Source of the DNA: Actinomycetes bacterium
GTDB taxonomy: Bacteria > Actinomycetota > Thermoleophilia > Solirubrobacterales > JACPNS01
DNA length: 9,915 nt
Assembly: GCA_023404495.1 (NCBI GenBank)
Contig: JAEYBE010000029.1
Coordinates: forward strand, 1 to 9,915
Direction of reading: 5' to 3'
Shown piece by piece: positions 7,028 to 9,915 of this stretch. The notes under the pieces are model-generated. The model was not told where the DNA came from, searched no databases, and worked only from the letters and a program-made list of their open reading frames with translations. The position numbers and the translations under genes were made by a program. The stretch's first letter is position 1, and the number at the start of each line of letters is the position of its first letter.

Positions 7028-8059
7028 TTAGAGGGCCGCAAGCACGGCTTTTGTCACTGAATCTGTGTCGGCATCTCCGCCGAGATCTGCAGTTCGCAGG
7101 CCTTGTGCAAGCACAGCATCGACAGCCGATTCTACCCGCGCTGCGTCGTCTGGACGATCCAGCCCGTGCCGCAACATCATCGCCACCGAGAGGAACATCG
7201 CCATCGGGTTGGCCTTGCCTGTCCCTGCGATGTCCGGAGCAGAGCCGTGGACAGGTTCGAACATCCCCGGCCCGTCGCCGCTGAGCGATGCGCTTGGCAG
7301 CATGCCGATCGACCCGGTGATCATCGCCGCTTCATCCGAGAGGATGTCGCCGAAGAGATTTTCGGTGAGGATCACGTCGAACTCGCTGGGAGCGGAAACC
7401 AGCTGCATGGCGGCGTTGTCGACCAGCAGGTGCTCCAGCGGCACGTCGGGGTATTCCTCGTCGTGGACGCGCACGACCACTTCGCGCCAGAGGCGGCTGG
7501 TCTCAAGCACATTGGCCTTGTCGACGCTCGTCACCTTGGTGCGAGCGGATTCAAACGCAATCCGTGCGATCCGCTCGATCTCTTCGACTGAGTATGCGCA
7601 GACGTCGGTCGCGACGTTGTCCACGCGGGACTTCTCGCCGAAGTAGATCCCGCCGGTCAGCTCGCGCATCACCAGTAGGTCGGTGCCGGCGATGCGCTCT
7701 TCGCGCAGAGGGCTGGCCGGGTAGAGCGCCGGAATCGGTTTGACCGGGCGCAGGTTTGCGTAGAGGTTCAGACCCTTGCGGATCCCGAGAAGACCTTGCT
7801 CGGGCCGCGGGTCGTCGGGGTTGGTGGAGTCCCACTTTGGACCGCCGATCGCGCTCAGCAGGACCGCGTCTGACTTCTTGGCCGCCTCGAGCGTGCTCTC
7901 GGGGAGCGGGTTGCCGTGGTTGTCGATCGCCACGCCGCCCATGTCGTGGTCTTGCCACTCAATGCCGCCGAGCGCCGTGAGCAGCTCCTTGGCTGAATCC
8001 ATGATTTCCGGGCCGATCCCATCGCCTGCGAGGGTCACAATCTGCGCTGTTTCACTCAT
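7028..8059 (-). CDS. leuB: 3-isopropylmalate dehydrogenase
   Basis: NAD-dependent oxidative decarboxylation of 3-isopropylmalate in leucine synthesis. LeuB enzymes commonly also act on erythro-3-methylmalate, which links this gene to the citramalate route of the neighbouring cimA. The 343 residues fit the shorter actinobacterial type. Visible: GDGIGPEI (12-19), substrate arginines in GIRKG, LRPVKP and VMRELTGG (94, 104, 132), Tyr139, Lys181, metal aspartates near 214, 238 and 242, and the family signature starting NLFGDILSDEAAMITGSIG (234-252). The ATG has no Shine-Dalgarno sequence; a TAGCCT box ends nine bases upstream, suggesting a leaderless or very short 5' end. It is the first gene of the minus-strand cluster and is divergent from the exporter. 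Confidence 0.97.
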   Translation of the reverse strand: MSETAQIVTLAGDGIGPEIMDSAKELLTALGGIEWQDHDMGGVAIDNHGNPLPESTLEAAKKSDAVLLSAIGGPKWDSTNPDDPRPEQGLLGIRKGLNLYANLRPVKPIPALYPASPLREERIAGTDLLVMRELTGGIYFGEKSRVDNVATDVCAYSVEEIERIARIAFESARTKVTSVDKANVLETSRLWREVVVRVHDEEYPDVPLEHLLVDNAAMQLVSAPSEFDVILTENLFGDILSDEAAMITGSIGMLPSASLSGDGPGMFEPVHGSAPDIAGTGKANPMAMFLSVAMMLRHGLDRPDDAARVESAVDAVLAQGLRTADLGGDADTDSVTKAVLAAL

Positions 8060-8068
8060 ATGCGGCGA

Positions 8069-8074
8069 AGGCTA
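8069..8074 (-). promoter_or_regulatory. Candidate -10 box of leuB
   Basis: TAGCCT on the minus strand fits the TANNNT form common in actinobacterial promoters and ends nine bases before the leuB ATG. A weak -35 candidate (TTTGCG, 17 bases upstream) overlaps the palindrome at 8093-8102. On the plus strand AAGGCT occurs at 8068-8073 and again at 8079-8084, 11 bases apart, so one copy covers this box. Confidence 0.35.
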
Positions 8075-8092
8075 ACGCAAGGCTTCTGGGGC

Positions 8093-8102
8093 GCAAATTT
8101 GC
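8093..8102. promoter_or_regulatory. Perfect 10-bp palindrome GCAAATTTGC, possible operator
   Basis: This AT-centred palindrome is in the divergent leuB/exporter gap, where a -35 element for leuB would lie. Its centre is 18 bases from the next palindrome. It looks like a half-turn-symmetric protein binding site, but no regulator is identified. Confidence 0.3.
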
Positions 8103-8112
8103 CAGCCGCAGG

Positions 8113-8138
8113 TTCGAAATCGCCTTGGTAACTTCGAA
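8113..8138. promoter_or_regulatory. Paired TTCGAA palindromes, possible operator of the exporter
   Basis: TTCGAA occurs at 8113-8118 and 8133-8138, exactly 20 bases apart centre to centre, about two helical turns, so both face the same side of DNA. The second overlaps the candidate -10 of the exporter gene; the first lies in its spacer region. This arrangement suits a repressor bound as two dimers or one tetramer. No regulator gene lies in the window. Confidence 0.35.
8129..8134 (+). promoter_or_regulatory. Candidate -10 box of the MFS exporter gene
   Basis: TAACTT fits TANNNT and ends seven bases before the ATG at 8142, the spacing expected for a leaderless transcript. No purine-rich ribosome site precedes this ATG. 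No convincing -35 is seen at 17 bases (CCGCAG). Confidence 0.4.
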
Positions 8139-8141
8139 TCG

Positions 8142-9653
8142 ATGAGCGTTGAAACGAACTCCACCGACGGCCCGCCCACTCTCACCCGCGGCAATCCCTG
8201 GATCGCCTTGTACGTGCTGTGCGCGGGAATGCTGATGATCGTGCTCGATGCGACCGTCGTGAACGTTGCGCTCGCATCGATCAAAGAGGACCTCGGCTTC
8301 TCTCAGCAGAGCCTCGCCTGGGTGGTCAACGCCTACATGATCACGTTCGGTGGCCTGTTGCTCCTGTCCGGGCGCCTCGGCGACCTGATCGGCCGCAAGG
8401 TGATGTTTCTCACAGGCATCGCGGTTTTCACGGTGGCCTCGCTTTTGTGCGGAATCGCGCCGTCACAGGGCGCGCTTGTCGGCGCACGCCTGCTTCAGGG
8501 CGTCGGCGGCGCAATGGCTTCGGCGGTGATCCTCGGGATGATCTTCCTGATGTTCCCCAACCCTGGCGACCAGGCTCGCGCGATCGGAGTCTTTGGATTC
8601 GTCGCCTCGGCCGGCGGCTCGATCGGGCTGGTGCTTGGCGGGATCATCACCGATTCGATCAGTTGGCACTGGATCTTCACGATCAACGTGCCGATCGGAG
8701 TCGCGGTGGGCGTCGCGGCGCACCGACTGCTCGAGCGCGACCCCGGAATCGGTCTCAGCGCCGGCACCGATGCACCAGGTGCGGTGTTGATCACATCGGC
8801 GCTGATGCTCGGGGTCTACACGATCGTCAAGCCCGCCGCCGATCTCGGTTGGGGCGCGACGCGCACCCTCCTGCTCGGCGTGGGTTCGCTGGTGCTGCTC
8901 GCGCTGTTCATCTGGCGGGAGTCAGTTGCTCGCACACCGCTGATTCCGTTGCGGATCTTCCGCTCGCGCAATGTCTCCGGCGCAAACGTCATTCAGGCGC
9001 TGCTGGTGGCCGGAATGTTCGGCATGTTCTTCCTCGGCGCGCTCTACTTCGAGCAGATCCTTGGCTACACGCCACTCGAGATCGGTCTCGCCTACCTGCC
9101 GGCGACGATCATCATGGGAACGATCTCCCTGAAGTTCTCAGAGCCACTGATCATGAAGTTTGGTCCGCGCCGGATTCTGATCCCGTGCATGGCGCTGGTC
9201 GCGATCGGTCTGCTCTGGTTTGCGCGCGTGCCCGAGGACGGGCGTTACGTCGCAGACATCCTGCCGGCGATGATCATCCTCGGCATCGGCATCGGCCCGT
9301 CGTTCCCGGCGATCATGACGCTCGCCATGTCCTCGTCCACAGCCGAAGACGCGGGCCTGGCATCGGGAATGATCAACACCGCCGCGCAGGTCGGCGGAGC
9401 GCTTGGTCTCGCTGTCCTGGCGACGCTCTCTGCGACGCGGACCGAGCGTGCGCTGTCCGAGGGCCTCAGCCAAGCGGCCGCGCTGGTCGACGGCTTCCAG
9501 TTGGCATTTGTGATCGGAGCGGCGTGCCTTGTGATCGCGTTCGTTCTGGCGATCACCGTGATCAGAGATGTCGCGGCGCCGGCCCACGGCCACGCGCCGG
9601 CCGAGGTTCCGGCCGACGCAGCCGGCGAACCAGCCTTCGCGGAGAATGGATAG
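8142..9653 (+). CDS. MFS transporter, DHA2 family (14-helix drug:H+ antiporter type)
   Basis: Inner-membrane proton-driven exporter; relatives (EmrB, QacA, LfrA) expel drugs and other amphipathic compounds. The 503 residues and hydrophobic pattern fit 14 membrane helices. After a short hydrophilic N-terminus, helix 1 holds LDATVVNVAL (35-44), the DHA2-type motif D1. GRLGDLIGRK (77-86) is motif A, and a motif C region begins GSIGLVLGGIITDS (159-172), followed by WHWIFTINVPIG (175-186). The last 30 residues form an Ala/Pro/Glu-rich cytoplasmic tail. The ATG at 8142 lacks a Shine-Dalgarno sequence but has TAACTT seven bases upstream. It is divergent from leuB; the next gene starts inside its last codons. 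The substrate cannot be told; export of metabolites, even amino acids, is possible but unproven. Confidence 0.94.
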   Translation: MSVETNSTDGPPTLTRGNPWIALYVLCAGMLMIVLDATVVNVALASIKEDLGFSQQSLAWVVNAYMITFGGLLLLSGRLGDLIGRKVMFLTGIAVFTVASLLCGIAPSQGALVGARLLQGVGGAMASAVILGMIFLMFPNPGDQARAIGVFGFVASAGGSIGLVLGGIITDSISWHWIFTINVPIGVAVGVAAHRLLERDPGIGLSAGTDAPGAVLITSALMLGVYTIVKPAADLGWGATRTLLLGVGSLVLLALFIWRESVARTPLIPLRIFRSRNVSGANVIQALLVAGMFGMFFLGALYFEQILGYTPLEIGLAYLPATIIMGTISLKFSEPLIMKFGPRRILIPCMALVAIGLLWFARVPEDGRYVADILPAMIILGIGIGPSFPAIMTLAMSSSTAEDAGLASGMINTAAQVGGALGLAVLATLSATRTERALSEGLSQAAALVDGFQLAFVIGAACLVIAFVLAITVIRDVAAPAHGHAPAEVPADAAGEPAFAENG

Positions 9654-9915
9654 CGCCAGCGAAGACGCGGTCGGAGCGCTGCTCGGAGCGTTTGTTCGCG
9701 CCCTGGAGCTGCGCGACCACGAAGCGCTGGACGTGCAGCTCGCCCCCTGGATCTCGGTCGCCGAAGCGCTCGAATTGGCCGGCGGCAACGAGCTCGACGT
9801 TTTTGTCGAGGACCGGCTGTTTCCCGAAGTCGCCGACCGCCTGCCGCCGCGGGTCGACGAGCAGAACTACATCGGATGGGCCGCGCTCGGCGACCTCGAC
9901 GCTGCGGTCGTCGAG
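9646..9915 (+). CDS. Unrecognised acidic protein, 3'-truncated
   Basis: An ATG at 9646 overlaps the exporter stop by eight bases (ATGGATAG) and opens a frame with no stop up to the window edge, 90 codons. It begins MDSASEDAVGALLGAF and continues with strongly G/C-biased third positions, as in the neighbouring genes, which supports real coding. It is rich in Asp, Glu, Leu and Ala, has no signal peptide or membrane helix in the visible part, and looks like a helical soluble protein. The overlap implies translational coupling with the exporter; GGAG at 9641-9644 is too close to the ATG to be an ordinary ribosome site. I do not recognise the family and assign no function. Confidence 0.75.
   Translation, partial: MDSASEDAVGALLGAFVRALELRDHEALDVQLAPWISVAEALELAGGNELDVFVEDRLFPEVADRLPPRVDEQNYIGWAALGDLDAAVVE

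Noticed and set aside
1..9915. CRISPR arrays, insertion sequences, tRNA or rRNA genes, phage or toxin-antitoxin genes
   Set aside because: No repeated spacer pattern, transposase, terminal inverted repeats or tRNA-like cloverleaf seen; the window is a compact housekeeping region with no gap above 300 bases.

Overview
The window is high-GC bacterial DNA, almost fully coding. Codons prefer G or C at the third position, the start codons upstream of leuB and of the transporter lack a Shine-Dalgarno sequence but have a TANNNT box close by, and the isoleucine route is of the citramalate type. This suggests an actinobacterial lineage. Thermoleophilia/Solirubrobacterales is my best guess from general resemblance, but no rRNA or marker gene here proves it.

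Layout. (1) 1-1818, plus strand: the 3' part of a bifunctional class A penicillin-binding protein, cut by the left edge. (2) 8059 down to 1820, minus strand: a five-gene amino-acid cluster, in transcription order leuB, ilvE, cimA, a DegT/DnrJ/EryC1/StrS aminotransferase and argH. The genes are tightly packed (17-nt gap; 140-nt leader; about 32-nt gap or short overlap; 1-nt overlap). (3) 8060-8141: a divergent control region with three short palindromes and two candidate TANNNT -10 boxes. (4) 8142-9653, plus strand: a 14-helix DHA2-type MFS exporter. (5) 9646-9915, plus strand: the start of an unrecognised acidic protein whose ATG overlaps the exporter stop.

How they fit together. CimA makes citramalate from pyruvate and acetyl-CoA. 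LeuB can perform the later oxidative decarboxylation that gives 2-oxobutyrate, besides its leucine role. IlvE does the last transamination of isoleucine, leucine and valine. The cluster therefore supplies the entry, a middle step and the exit of threonine-independent isoleucine synthesis; leuCD, ilvBN, ilvC and ilvD must lie elsewhere. ArgH finishes arginine synthesis. The DegT-family enzyme is the odd member, since its relatives mostly aminate nucleotide-linked sugars.

I do not see a clear new system. The parts that most deserve a second look are the 140-nt leader of cimA (a possible 13-codon upstream ORF plus two mutually exclusive RNA pairings), the palindromes in the leuB/exporter divergent region, and the DegT gene placed inside an amino-acid operon.
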